This document shows positions 7,357 through 15,461 of a stretch of 64,000 bases of DNA, one piece after another. Each line of letters opens with the position of its first letter. Within the stretch, counting starts at the first letter, position 1. A program made the position numbers and the translations under genes. Source of the stretch: Actinomycetota bacterium (lineage in GTDB: Bacteria; Actinomycetota; Thermoleophilia; Solirubrobacterales; Solirubrobacteraceae); NCBI GenBank assembly GCA_018268595.1, contig JAFDWH010000019.1, forward strand, positions 1 through 64,000, given 5' to 3'. The notes beneath the pieces were generated by a model, which did not search any database, was not told the origin of the DNA, and saw nothing but the letters and a program-made list of their open reading frames with translations.

Positions 7357-8021
7357 GCGGCGGTTCGGACCCGGCGCCCGCGGGCAGAAGCGCTCGCATG
7401 GACGAGCTGGCGCCCGGCCTGTGGCACTGGACCGCCTTCCGCGACACGATCGGCCGCACCGTCCACTCCGCCTACCACGAGCCGAGCCGCACGCTGATCG
7501 ACCCGATGCTGCCGGGGGAGGGGCTCGACTGGTTCGCCGAGCACGGCCCGCCGGAGCGGATCGTGCTCGTCAACCGCCACCACCTGCGCCACGCGCCGCG
7601 CTTCGTCGAGCGCTTCGGCTGCACCGTCCACTGCCACGAGGCGGGCCTGTGGGACCTGCACGACGCGCCGGTGCCGGTGCAGGGCTTCCGCTTCGGCGAC
7701 GAGCTGGCGCCCGGCGTCGTCGCGCACCGCGTCGCGGCGATCTGCCCGGAGGAGGCGGCGCTGCACCTCGCGGGCGGGGGCGGGGCGCTCGCGGTCGCCG
7801 ACGGCGTCATCCGCGACGACGACGGGCAGCTCGCGTTCGTGCCCGACTTCCTGCTCGGCGCCGACCCGGAGGGCGTCAAGCGCGGGCTCGCCGCGGCCTA
7901 CCTCGCGCTGGCCGAGACGCTCGAGTTCGACGTGCTGCTGCTCGCGCACGGCGACCCGCAGGTCGGCGGCGCGCGCGAGGCGCTGCGCGCGTTCGCGGCG
8001 CAGCACGCCGGCGCTGCGTAG
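7353..8021 (+). CDS. metallo-beta-lactamase-like protein lacking the metal motif
   Basis: Protein of 222 residues coupled to the hydrolase by ATGA; an internal ATG at 7398 (MDELAPGLWHW) is an alternative start. The layout resembles an MBL fold: a strand-turn start (SAYHEPSRTLIDPMLP), then RIVLVNRHHLRHAPRFVERF where active enzymes carry HxHxDH, then VLLLAHGDPQVGG at the end. The classical HxHxDH is not present, only NRHHLRH, so metal-dependent hydrolysis is doubtful. It may be a degenerate member with a binding or accessory role to the neighbouring hydrolase (inference). Confidence 0.65.
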   Translation: MSGGSDPAPAGRSARMDELAPGLWHWTAFRDTIGRTVHSAYHEPSRTLIDPMLPGEGLDWFAEHGPPERIVLVNRHHLRHAPRFVERFGCTVHCHEAGLWDLHDAPVPVQGFRFGDELAPGVVAHRVAAICPEEAALHLAGGGGALAVADGVIRDDDGQLAFVPDFLLGADPEGVKRGLAAAYLALAETLEFDVLLLAHGDPQVGGAREALRAFAAQHAGAA

Positions 8022-8033
8022 CAGCGCCGCCGC

Positions 8034-9233
8034 TCAGCGCAGGATGCCGGTGTGGCCGATCGAGTAGCGGCCCGGCTGCGGCCACACCGCCAGCCCGTGC
8101 GGGCTGGCGCCGACGGGGATGCGGTGCACGAGGCGGCCGCTGCGCGTGTCGATCGCGTACACCTCGCGGTTGTAGCGGCCGCTCAGCCACAGCACGCGCC
8201 CGCTCGCCGACAGCCCGCCCATGTCGGGGCTGCCGCCGCCGGGGATCCGCCACGTGCGGTACGGCCGCCGCGTGCGGAACGAGATCAGCGTGATCGTCCC
8301 CTCGCCGCGGTTGGTGACGTAGAGCGTGCGCGCGTCGCGGCTGGGATAGAGGCCGTGCGCGCCGAGGCCGGTCGGCTGCAGCCGCAGCACGCGCCAGTCG
8401 CGCGCGCCGATCAGCCACACGCCGTTCGACGCCATGTCGGCGACGTAGAAGACGCGGCCGTCGGGCGAGAGCTTGACGTCCTGCGGCATCGCGCTCGGTC
8501 TCAGCGGGATCGTCCGTAGCACGCGCTCGTGCACGAGGTCGACGACGATCATGCGCCCGCCGAACTCGCACGAGACGAGCGCGGTGCGCCCGTCGGCGGT
8601 GAAGTCCATGTGGTCGACGCCCGGGCACTGCGGCACCGCCAGCCGGTGGCGCAGGCGCATCGTGTGCGCGTCGCGGAAGTCGAGCACGCGGTGCGCCTCG
8701 GCGACGACGATCGCGCGCGTCCCGTCGGCGGTGAAGTAGAGGTTGTACGGGTCGAGCACCGGGACCGGCCTGCCCGGTCTGCCGGTCAGCGGGTCGATCG
8801 GCGTGAGGCTGTTGCCGAGGTCGTTCGTGACCCACAGCGTGCGCAGGTCCCACGACGGGGTGACGTGCTGCGGCAGCTTGCCGACCGGGAAGTGCGCGAC
8901 GATCCGGCCGCTGCGCTGGGAGATCACGTCGACCGTGCCGTCGTCCGAGTTCGGCACGTACACGAGCGCACGCGCGTGCACGGCGGCGGCCGCGAGCAGG
9001 CCTGGCCGCTCGGCCGCGTAGACGTTCGTGGCGGACAGCAGCGGCGGGATGCGGCCAGGCCGCAGCGGCGCGAACGCGCCGGCGTGCTGCGCGGCGGTCG
9101 TCGTGTGGGTCGCGGCGCGGGTGGCGGCCGTGCCGGCGTCGGCGGAGCCGCCGCCGGAGCCGCCGCAGCCGGCCAGCGCGAGCGCCGCGAGCAGGGCGCC
9201 GAGCGCGCCCCGGGTGGCCCGCCGGGCGCTCAC
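8034..9233 (-). CDS. YVTN-type beta-propeller lipoprotein
   Basis: Exported lipoprotein of 399 residues. The start is GTG 9233, overlapping the upstream gene's stop (GTGA). The signal peptide ends in ALAGC, and a Ser/Gly/Thr linker follows. About seven blades follow with the YVTN pattern: LVYVPNSDDGTVDVIS, TLWVTNDLGNSLTPID, VFYVADMASNGVWLIG, TLYVTNRGEGTITLIS. Such propellers are usually binding scaffolds or surface proteins; no catalytic residue is visible. Coupling with the Kelch-type lipoprotein gene just upstream suggests the two propellers work together outside the cell. Confidence 0.88.
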   Translation of the reverse strand: MSARRATRGALGALLAALALAGCGGSGGGSADAGTAATRAATHTTTAAQHAGAFAPLRPGRIPPLLSATNVYAAERPGLLAAAAVHARALVYVPNSDDGTVDVISQRSGRIVAHFPVGKLPQHVTPSWDLRTLWVTNDLGNSLTPIDPLTGRPGRPVPVLDPYNLYFTADGTRAIVVAEAHRVLDFRDAHTMRLRHRLAVPQCPGVDHMDFTADGRTALVSCEFGGRMIVVDLVHERVLRTIPLRPSAMPQDVKLSPDGRVFYVADMASNGVWLIGARDWRVLRLQPTGLGAHGLYPSRDARTLYVTNRGEGTITLISFRTRRPYRTWRIPGGGSPDMGGLSASGRVLWLSGRYNREVYAIDTRSGRLVHRIPVGASPHGLAVWPQPGRYSIGHTGILR

Positions 9234-10231
9234 CGCGCCAGCTCCCACGCTTCGTCGTGCACGCGTCCGGCCGCGTCGCGACCGCCGACGACCCAGACGC
9301 GCGCGCCGAGCGTCGCCGCGCTCAGGTCCGACAGCGCGAGCGGCAGCCATCCGGCGGCGCGCACGCGCCCGCTCGCCGGGTCGATCGCGAGGATCGCGCG
9401 GCGCTGGCTCGCGAGCGCGTCGCCGCGACCGCCGAGCACGTAGAAGACGCCGCCGAGCGCGGCGCCCGCGGCATGCTCGAGCGGTGCCGGCAGCGTGCCG
9501 ATCATGCGCACGCCGCCGCCTGCGGGGTCGAAGCGGAGAAGCTCGCGCCGCGCGTGCACGCCGTCGGTGCCGCCGGCGATCAGCAGCCGCCCGCCGACGG
9601 CGGCGACGGCCGCGTAGCGCAGCGGGTGCGGCAGCGTCGCGACCTGCCGCACCGGCCGGCCGGGCGCGAAGCGCAGGATCGAGCGCAGCGGCACGTTGCC
9701 GGTGTACCCGCCGACGACGTAGACGGCGGCGCCGATGCGCGCCGCCTCCAGGTCCGAGCTGGGCGCCGGCAGCGTCCCGGCCGCGCGCACGCGGCCGTCG
9801 CGCCCGACCGCGTCGATCGCGGCGGTCGGCCCGCTCGCGGAGCCGCCGCCGAACACGAGCAGGCGCTCGCCGAGCCCGGCGGCGCCGGCGTCGTGGATCG
9901 CGGCCGGGAGCTGCGCGAAGCGGCGCGGCGGCCCGGGCGCGACCGCGACCACGTCGGCGACGGAGGCGTCGGCCGCGTCGAGCCCGCCCGCCGCGAGCAG
10001 TCGCCCGCCCGCGACCGCGAGCGCCGGCAGCTGCACCGGCGCCGGCAGCGTGGTGCGGGCGGTCACGCGCAGCGCCACCGGCACCCGGCGGGCCTGCACG
10101 GCCGCCGCGGCCCGCCGCACCCCCGTGCCGGCCGTGCCCGCGCCGGCGCTGCCGCAGCCGGCGAGCGCGAGCAGCGCGCCTGCGCAGCACCAGACCGCGG
10201 CCCGGCGAGGGGGGAAGGGAACGCGCGCCAC
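9230..10231 (-). CDS. Kelch-type beta-propeller lipoprotein
   Basis: Exported lipoprotein of 333 residues. GTG 10231 gives the short basic start ARVPFPPRRAAVW, a hydrophobic run and the lipobox LALAGC. Longer upstream extensions are low-complexity and were rejected. Kelch-like blades recur: LPALAVAGGRLLAAGG, LGERLLVFGGGSA, GAAVYVVGGYTGNVP, VGGRLLIAGGTDG, LGGVFYVLGGRGD, LGARVWVVGGRDA. That makes six visible blades with the Gly-Gly turn. The ligand is unknown. It is translationally coupled to the YVTN propeller lipoprotein downstream; no Shine-Dalgarno sequence is evident at the GTG. Confidence 0.85.
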   Translation of the reverse strand: MARVPFPPRRAAVWCCAGALLALAGCGSAGAGTAGTGVRRAAAAVQARRVPVALRVTARTTLPAPVQLPALAVAGGRLLAAGGLDAADASVADVVAVAPGPPRRFAQLPAAIHDAGAAGLGERLLVFGGGSASGPTAAIDAVGRDGRVRAAGTLPAPSSDLEAARIGAAVYVVGGYTGNVPLRSILRFAPGRPVRQVATLPHPLRYAAVAAVGGRLLIAGGTDGVHARRELLRFDPAGGGVRMIGTLPAPLEHAAGAALGGVFYVLGGRGDALASQRRAILAIDPASGRVRAAGWLPLALSDLSAATLGARVWVVGGRDAAGRVHDEAWELAR

Positions 10232-10287
10232 CGGCGGCAGGCTATGGCGGCCACGGGCAAGAGTCGGCAAAGCCGGCGCCGCCGCGC

Positions 10288-10590
10288 TCAGCGCCCCGCG
10301 CCCTGCGTTCCGGCGTGCAGCTCCGCCTGGCGCCGGTGCGCGTCGGCGTCGGAGCGCTCGCTGTGCGTGCGGTCGAGGTGCGCGATCAGCGCGTCGGCGT
10401 CGCCGGCGACCGCCTCGCCGTCGTCGATCAGCGCCGGGATCTCGTCGCTGCCGGTCTTGCGCCGCAGCTCCTCGCGGTCGGCCGGGTCGGCCGGCACCTG
10501 GCGCGCGACGAACGAGACGCCCAGCTCGGTCAGGCGCTGCCGCACGCGGTGCGAGTGCGGGCACCACTCGGCCTGGTAGAGCTCCAGCAT
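10288..10590 (-). CDS. glutaredoxin-like thioredoxin-fold protein
   Basis: Cytosolic protein of 100 residues. The thioredoxin-fold start LELYQAEWCPHSHRVRQRL carries a single active-site-type Cys in WCPHS, the monothiol position. EIPALIDDGEAVAGDADALI corresponds to the cis-Pro and glutathione-binding part of glutaredoxins and GST N-terminal domains. The C-terminal 25 residues are charged and His-rich. It could reduce mixed disulfides or be a stand-alone GST N-domain. It stands alone between a lipoprotein gene and a divergent MFS gene. Confidence 0.8.
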   Translation of the reverse strand: MLELYQAEWCPHSHRVRQRLTELGVSFVARQVPADPADREELRRKTGSDEIPALIDDGEAVAGDADALIAHLDRTHSERSDADAHRRQAELHAGTQGAGR

Positions 10591-10650
10591 CGGCCGGGGT
10601 CTGCCCGGTGAGGCGCCGGGCAAACGCGCGCCGACGCTATCGTCGGTTCG

Positions 10651-12084
10651 ATGGAGCGCAAGTGGTGGACGCTCATCGCCGTCAGCGTCGGCATCTTCAT
10701 GCTGCTGATGGACATCACGATCGTGAACGTCGCGCTGCCCGACATCCAGCGCGAGCTGCACGCGAGCTTCCACGAGCTGCAGTGGGTCGTGAACGCCTAC
10801 GCGCTGAGCCTCGCCGCGCTGCTGCTGACGGCCGGCTCGATCGCCGACCGCGTCGGCCGGCGGCGCATGTTCGCGATCGGGCTCGTGATCTTCACCGCTG
10901 CCTCGCTCACGTGCGGGCTGTCGAGCGGCGCGGCGATGCTGAACGTCGCGCGCGCGGTGCAGGGGATCGGCGGCGCGACGATGCTGGCGACCTCGCTGGC
11001 GCTGATCGCGAGCGCCTTCCACGGGCGCGACCGCGGCGTCGCGTTCGGCGTCTACGGCGCGGTGATCGGCGCGGCCGTGGCGGTCGGCCCGGTCGTCGGC
11101 GGCGCGCTCACGACCGGCGTCGGCTGGGAGTGGATCTTCTTCGTCAACGTGCCGATCGGCGTCGGCGCGTTCGCGCTGACGCTCGCGAAGGTGCAGGAGT
11201 CGCGCGACCCGCACGCGACGCGCGTCGACTGGCTCGGGCTCGTCACCTTCTCGGCCGGGCTGTTCCTGCTCGTGCTGGGGCTGACGCAGGGCAACGACGC
11301 CGGCTGGGGGAGCACGGAGGTCGTCGGTTGCCTCGCCGGCGCGGCGCTGCTGCTGGCCGCGTTCCTGCTGGTGGAGCGGCTGCAGCAGCGGCCGATGCTC
11401 GATCTGTCGCTGCTGCGCGTGCCGGCGTTCGCGGGCGTCTCGCTCGTGACGCTGGCGCTCGCCGCCTCGATGTTCGCGATGTTCCTGTACCTGACGCTCT
11501 ACATTCAGGACGTGCTTGGCTACGACCCGCTGCAGGCGGGGCTGCGCTTCCTGCCGGTGAGCCTCGTGTCGTTCGTCGCCGCGCCGCTGGCGGGCCGGCT
11601 GACCGTGCGCATGCCCGTCCGCGTGCTGCTGTTCGCGGGGCTGCTGCTCGTCGCCGCCGGGCTGGCGCTGATGAGCGGCCTCGACGCGCGCTCGAGCTGG
11701 ACGGCGCTGCTGCCCGGCTTCGTGCTGGCGGGCGTCGGCATCGGGACGGCGAACCCAGCGATCGCCTCGACGGCGATCGGCGTCGTCCCGCACGAGCGCG
11801 CGGGGATGGCGTCCGGCTTCAACAACACCTGCCGCCAGGTCGGGCTCGCGATCGGGATCGCGGCGCTCGGCGCGGTCTTCCAGCACACGCTCGCGAGCCA
11901 CCGGCAGGCGGGCGAGGGCCTGCACGCCGCGTTCGCCAGCTCGCTGAACGAGATCCTGCTGATCGGCGCCGTGATCGCGCTCGCCGGCGCGCTGGCCGGC
12001 CTCGCGCTCGTGCGCCGGCGCGACTTCGTCGTCTCCCACGGCGTGGCGCCCGCCCCGGCGCCCGCGGCGGAGACGGCCGGGTGA
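10651..12084 (+). CDS. MFS exporter, DHA2 (EmrB/QacA) family
   Basis: Membrane exporter of 477 residues with 14 predicted segments. The hallmark first helix reads LLMDITIVNVALPDIQREL, motif A is ADRVGRRRMF, and the antiporter motif C region is AVIGAAVAVGPVVGGAL. The usual role is efflux of drugs or toxic metabolites with proton exchange; the substrate is unknown. TATCGT (10638-10643) ends 8 bases before the ATG, with no Shine-Dalgarno sequence, suggesting a leaderless mRNA. The methyltransferase gene starts 5 bases after its stop, so they form an operon, possibly modifying and exporting the same compound (inference). Confidence 0.92.
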   Translation: MERKWWTLIAVSVGIFMLLMDITIVNVALPDIQRELHASFHELQWVVNAYALSLAALLLTAGSIADRVGRRRMFAIGLVIFTAASLTCGLSSGAAMLNVARAVQGIGGATMLATSLALIASAFHGRDRGVAFGVYGAVIGAAVAVGPVVGGALTTGVGWEWIFFVNVPIGVGAFALTLAKVQESRDPHATRVDWLGLVTFSAGLFLLVLGLTQGNDAGWGSTEVVGCLAGAALLLAAFLLVERLQQRPMLDLSLLRVPAFAGVSLVTLALAASMFAMFLYLTLYIQDVLGYDPLQAGLRFLPVSLVSFVAAPLAGRLTVRMPVRVLLFAGLLLVAAGLALMSGLDARSSWTALLPGFVLAGVGIGTANPAIASTAIGVVPHERAGMASGFNNTCRQVGLAIGIAALGAVFQHTLASHRQAGEGLHAAFASSLNEILLIGAVIALAGALAGLALVRRRDFVVSHGVAPAPAPAAETAG

Positions 12085-12088
12085 GCCC

Positions 12089-12727
12089 GTGAGCGCGCCG
12101 GTCCACCACCCGCTGTTCGCGCGCTTCTACACGCACGTGCTGGAGCGCAACGAGCCGGCCGAGCTGCGCGCCATGCGCGAGGAGCTGCTCGACGGCGTCA
12201 GCGGCCGCGTGATCGAGCTCGGCGCCGGCTCGGGTGCGAACTTCCCGCACTACCCGCCGAGCGTCACGGAGGTCGTGGCGGTCGAGCCGGAGGCGTACCT
12301 GCGCGAGCAGGCGCAGGCGGCCGGCGCGCACGCGCCCGTCCCGGTCACGGTCCTCGACGGCGTCGCCGACGCGCTGCCGCTGGAGGACGCCTCGTGCGAC
12401 GCCGCGGTCGCCTGCCTGGTGCTGTGCACGGTGCCGGACCAGGCGCGCGCGCTCGCCGAGCTGCGGCGCGTGCTCAAGCCGGGCGGCGAGCTGCGCTACC
12501 TCGAGCATGTGCGCGCCGGCACGCCGCGGATGGCGCGTGCGCAGCGCTTCGTCGACCGCACCTTCTGGCCGCGCGCGTTCGGCGGCTGCCACACCGCGCG
12601 CGCGACGGTCGCCGCGATCGAGGCGGCCGGCTTCGCGCTCGAGCGCCACCGCGACCTGCGGCCGGAGTCGCTGCCGTCGTTCCTGCCGGTCGCGCCGCAG
12701 GCGATCGGGCTCGCGCGGCGGCCCTGA
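12089..12727 (+). CDS. class I SAM-dependent methyltransferase
   Basis: Methyltransferase of 212 residues. Motif I for S-adenosylmethionine is VIELGAGSGANF near residues 37-48, the acidic end of strand 2 is VVAVEPE, and motif IV is AVACLVLCTV. LRRVLKPGGELRYLEHVRA then follows. The pattern is that of the Methyltransf_11 group (UbiE/SmtA/PMT-like), which acts on small molecules or lipids. The substrate is unknown. GTG 12089 follows the exporter stop at once. It converges on the PucR-type regulator gene, ending 7 bases before that gene's stop. Confidence 0.88.
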   Translation: MSAPVHHPLFARFYTHVLERNEPAELRAMREELLDGVSGRVIELGAGSGANFPHYPPSVTEVVAVEPEAYLREQAQAAGAHAPVPVTVLDGVADALPLEDASCDAAVACLVLCTVPDQARALAELRRVLKPGGELRYLEHVRAGTPRMARAQRFVDRTFWPRAFGGCHTARATVAAIEAAGFALERHRDLRPESLPSFLPVAPQAIGLARRP

Positions 12728-12734
12728 GCCGCGC

Positions 12735-13910
12735 TCACGCCGCGCGCTGCTCGGCTGCCAGCGCCAGGTACACGCACGCGACGTCGCGCGGCTGCGCGAG
12801 GTCGAGCCCGGCGAGCTGCTCGATGCGGTTGAGGCGGTAGCCGAGCGTGTTGCGGTGCACGTGCAGCGCGCGGCTCGTGCGCGCGCGGTCGAAGCCGCAG
12901 TGCACGAGCGTCCGCAGCGTGTGCACGAGGTCGGCGCCCTCGCCGCCCCGCACGAGCGGGTCGAGGACGCGCTCGCAGAGCGCGGTCGCGACGCGCGGCG
13001 AGCGCGCCAGCAGCAGCTCGAGCGCGTGCGAGGCCGGTGTCAGCACGCCGCTCAAGCCCGCGCTGCGGCCGTGGTCGACGAGCAGTTGGAGTTCCTCGCG
13101 CGCGCACGCGAGCGCGGCCCGCGGCGTCTCGTCGGCGCGCGCCAGCAGCGCCTGCGGGCCCTCGCCGAGGTCCTCGACCGCCGGCGCGGTGAGCGCCAGC
13201 CCGAAGACGCGGTCGCCCTCCGTCACGGCCAGGCGGCCCTCGCCGCGCAGCCGTGCCGCCAGCGCGGCGTGCCGGCGCGGCGAGGCGCCCGGGATCGCCG
13301 CCGCGAACGGCACGTAGCGGTCGCGCAGCGGCACGTCGAGGCGCGCAGCCAGCGCGCGCTCCTCGGTGCTCAGCGGCGTGCCGTCGACGATCCGCTCGAC
13401 GAGCGCGCGCGTGCCGCGCTCCTCCTCCGAGACGAGCCGCTCGCGCTCGGCCAGGTAGGTCTGCGTGACGACCTCCGAGAGCGCGTCGATGAACAGCATC
13501 AGCAGCTCGGCCGCGTCGAGCAGCACGTGCTGCTCGCCGGGCGCCGCGTGCCGGCGCAGGATCTGCCAGCCGAGCCGGCCGGCGATGCGGTAGGCGTGCA
13601 GCAGGTCCTCGAGCGGGACGCCGCCGTCGGCGCGGGCGCGCACCGACGCGCGCAGGTCCTCGAGCGCGGCCGGCTCCGGCTCGCCACCCGAGGCGAGCCA
13701 CTGCTGCCACAGCCGCAGGTTGCGCTCGCACGTGTGCAGCACGTCCGACTCGGACAGCTCGGCCGAGAGGCGCTCGTAGCTGGCGATCTGCTTGCGCAGC
13801 TCCGTCAGCATCTCGCGCGCGGCCTCCGAGCGCCCGATGCGCGCGACGAGGTCCGCCACCTCGCGATGGCTGGCGAAGCGCTGCTGGCGTTCAGGCCACT
13901 GGCGCACCAT
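12735..13910 (-). CDS. PucR-family transcriptional regulator (CdaR-type)
   Basis: DNA-binding regulator of 391 residues. The C-terminal helix-turn-helix RTSRALHVHRNTLGYRLNRI then EQLAGLDL is the PucR_C/HTH_30 motif. The central region (about residues 170-270) resembles the GGDEF-like domain of CdaR-type proteins, and the N-terminal helical part is probably a sensory domain. Such regulators usually activate catabolic genes for purines, sugar acids or amino compounds. Its target may be the neighbouring methyltransferase/exporter pair or the lipase on the other side. A small palindrome GAACG-CCAC-CGTTC lies upstream at 13928-13941. Confidence 0.88.
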   Translation of the reverse strand: MVRQWPERQQRFASHREVADLVARIGRSEAAREMLTELRKQIASYERLSAELSESDVLHTCERNLRLWQQWLASGGEPEPAALEDLRASVRARADGGVPLEDLLHAYRIAGRLGWQILRRHAAPGEQHVLLDAAELLMLFIDALSEVVTQTYLAERERLVSEEERGTRALVERIVDGTPLSTEERALAARLDVPLRDRYVPFAAAIPGASPRRHAALAARLRGEGRLAVTEGDRVFGLALTAPAVEDLGEGPQALLARADETPRAALACAREELQLLVDHGRSAGLSGVLTPASHALELLLARSPRVATALCERVLDPLVRGGEGADLVHTLRTLVHCGFDRARTSRALHVHRNTLGYRLNRIEQLAGLDLAQPRDVACVYLALAAEQRAA

Positions 13911-14030
13911 ACCTCGGTCGATCCACCGAACGCCACCGTTCAGGATCGTGCGCGTGCACGACGACAGGGCGGCGCATCGCGGCTACGGTCGTCCACCGCA
14001 CGTGTGAAACGACAAAGGGGGAGACACACG

Positions 14031-14684
14031 ATGCGCAAGACCCTGCTCGCCGTCGCGCTCGCGACGGTCGCGCTGCTGGCGCCCGCAGCAACCAGCGCCA
14101 TGGCGCACGACCCGATCCTCTTCGTCCACGGATGGTCGGAGAGCGAATCGCTCTGGTCCACGATGATCAGAAACTTCGAAAGAGAAGGCTGGACCAGAGC
14201 CGAGCTGAACAACTGGAGATACAACACCTCCCAGTCGAACGTCAGAACGGCGAGCGAAGTGGCCAGAAAGGTCGAAGAAATCAGGAGCAGGACCGGCGCC
14301 GCGAAGGTCGACATCATCAGCCACTCGATGGGTGGCCTCAACACCCGCTACTACCTGAAGAACCTCGGCGGGACCGAAAAGGTCGACGACTGGGTCTCGC
14401 TCGGCGGGCCCAACCACGGCACCACGACCGCGAACCTCTGCTTCGAAGAATCGTGCATCGAGATGCGCATCGGCTCGACCTTCCTTACGAGACTCAACGA
14501 AGGCGACGAGACCCCGGGCACCGTCAACTACGGCACCTGGTGGTCGAGCTGCGACGAAATCATCAACCCGGACGAATCGGTGCTGCTCTCCGGTGCGACG
14601 AACACCGAAGCCGGCTGCGTCACCCACACGGGGCTGACGACCAACAGCACCGTCTTCGCCGGCGTGCGCGAATTCGTCAGATAA
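14031..14684 (+). CDS. secreted lipase/esterase (class 2 lipase-like)
   Basis: Secreted hydrolase of 217 residues with a strong ribosome binding site (AAAGGGGGAG, 14014-14023) and a signal peptide ending near TSAMAHDP. DPILFVHGWSESESLW is the oxyanion loop, and the nucleophile elbow is SHSMGG. The likely catalytic Asp and His lie in the C-terminal half (HTG near the end). Three or more Cys in the C-terminal half probably form disulfides. Codon use is unlike its neighbours: most arginines are AGA or AGG and many glutamates GAA. It acts outside the cell on triglycerides or esters. It ends in front of a strong terminator shared with the convergent carbonic anhydrase gene. Confidence 0.9.
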   Translation: MRKTLLAVALATVALLAPAATSAMAHDPILFVHGWSESESLWSTMIRNFEREGWTRAELNNWRYNTSQSNVRTASEVARKVEEIRSRTGAAKVDIISHSMGGLNTRYYLKNLGGTEKVDDWVSLGGPNHGTTTANLCFEESCIEMRIGSTFLTRLNEGDETPGTVNYGTWWSSCDEIINPDESVLLSGATNTEAGCVTHTGLTTNSTVFAGVREFVR

Positions 14685-14721
14685 CGCGCACGCGCACCCG
14701 CCACACAGCACACGGGGAGAC

Positions 14722-14756
14722 CGAGGCCGGCCGCGCTGCCCAGCGCGCCGGCCTCG
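14722..14756. terminator. bidirectional hairpin between lipase and carbonic anhydrase
   Basis: CGAGGCCGGC (14722-14731) pairs with GCCGGCCTCG (14747-14756), with a further inner GCGC pairing. It sits between two convergent stop codons. There is no long T-run, as is common in very high-GC genomes. Confidence 0.7.
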
Positions 14757-14783
14757 CGTCGTGCCGGCGTCCGCGCGGCCCGC

Positions 14784-15281
14784 TCAGGCGTCGGCGACCT
14801 CGCGCAGCCGCCCCGTCTCGACCTCGTAGACGAAGCCGCGCACGGCGTCGACGTGCGCCAGGAAGGGGGAGGAGCGCACGCGCGCGACGGCGCGCCGCAC
14901 GTCCGCCTCGATCTCGTTGAAGCTCGTCGTTTGCCACGCCGGCCGCACGCCCGTCTCGGCCTCCAGCTCCTCCGCGAACGCGTCCTCGGCGAACGTGCGC
15001 ATCCCGCAGTCGGTGTGCAGGATCACGACGACCTCGCGCGTGCCGAGCTTGCGCTGCGAGACGACGAGCGAGCGCAGCGCGTCGTCGTTCGCGACGCCGC
15101 CCGCGTTGCGGATCACGTGCGCGTCGCCCTCCGCCAGCCCGAGCATGCGGTGCGGGTCGATGCGCGCGTCCATGCACGTGAGCACCGCGACCGGCTTGAC
15201 CGGCCGCGATCTCAGCTCGCCGTGGCCGAAGCGCTCGGCGTAGGCGGCGTTGTTGCGCAGCAGCTCGTCGGTGACGCTCAC
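14784..15281 (-). CDS. beta-class carbonic anhydrase
   Basis: Cytosolic zinc enzyme of 165 residues that interconverts CO2 and bicarbonate. The zinc ligands are visible: Cys36 in LTCMDARID, His89 and Cys92 in ILHTDCGM. The Asp38-Arg40 dyad that activates the metal-bound water is also present. The length fits the short bacterial beta class. GTG 15281 lies 9 bases after TAGGTT (15295 to 15290, minus strand), with no Shine-Dalgarno sequence, consistent with a leaderless transcript. A small membrane-protein gene may lie immediately upstream on the same strand. Confidence 0.93.
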   Translation of the reverse strand: MSVTDELLRNNAAYAERFGHGELRSRPVKPVAVLTCMDARIDPHRMLGLAEGDAHVIRNAGGVANDDALRSLVVSQRKLGTREVVVILHTDCGMRTFAEDAFAEELEAETGVRPAWQTTSFNEIEADVRRAVARVRSSPFLAHVDAVRGFVYEVETGRLREVADA

Positions 15282-15292
15282 GGCGCGCAAAC

Positions 15293-15433
15293 CTACCGCG
15301 AAGCGCGGCGCGCCAACCGTCTCGCCAGCTCCTGCAGCCCCCAGCGCCCCCACGCCGCGCTGACGTCGAGCACGCCCGCGACGAAGAACGCGAGCGGGCC
15401 GGTCAGCAGGCGGGGCGCAAGTCGCGAGCGCAC
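15293..15433 (-). CDS. possible small membrane protein (46 residues)
   Basis: GTG 15433 opens a 46-residue frame: a basic start (RSRLAPRLLTGP), one hydrophobic helix (LAFFVAGVLDVSAAWGRWGL) and a basic tail (ARRLARRASR). This inside-out charge pattern fits a single-pass or surface-lying membrane peptide. It fills the gap between carbonic anhydrase and trigger factor, ending 11 bases before the former's start. No Shine-Dalgarno sequence is visible, and its start lies 28 bases from the divergent trigger factor ATG, so promoters would overlap. It may also be a chance frame. Confidence 0.45.
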   Translation of the reverse strand: MRSRLAPRLLTGPLAFFVAGVLDVSAAWGRWGLQELARRLARRASR

Positions 15434-15461
15434 GTCGCCACGGTATCGTTCGCCGCCCCCG

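Noticed and set aside
7353-8021. Functional metallo-beta-lactamase
   Set aside because: The HxHxDH metal motif is missing, so only fold-level similarity is claimed.
13928-13941. GAACG-CCAC-CGTTC upstream of the PucR-type gene as another copy of the response-regulator palindrome
   Set aside because: The half-sites are in the opposite order and the spacing is 4, so it is a different, weaker palindrome.
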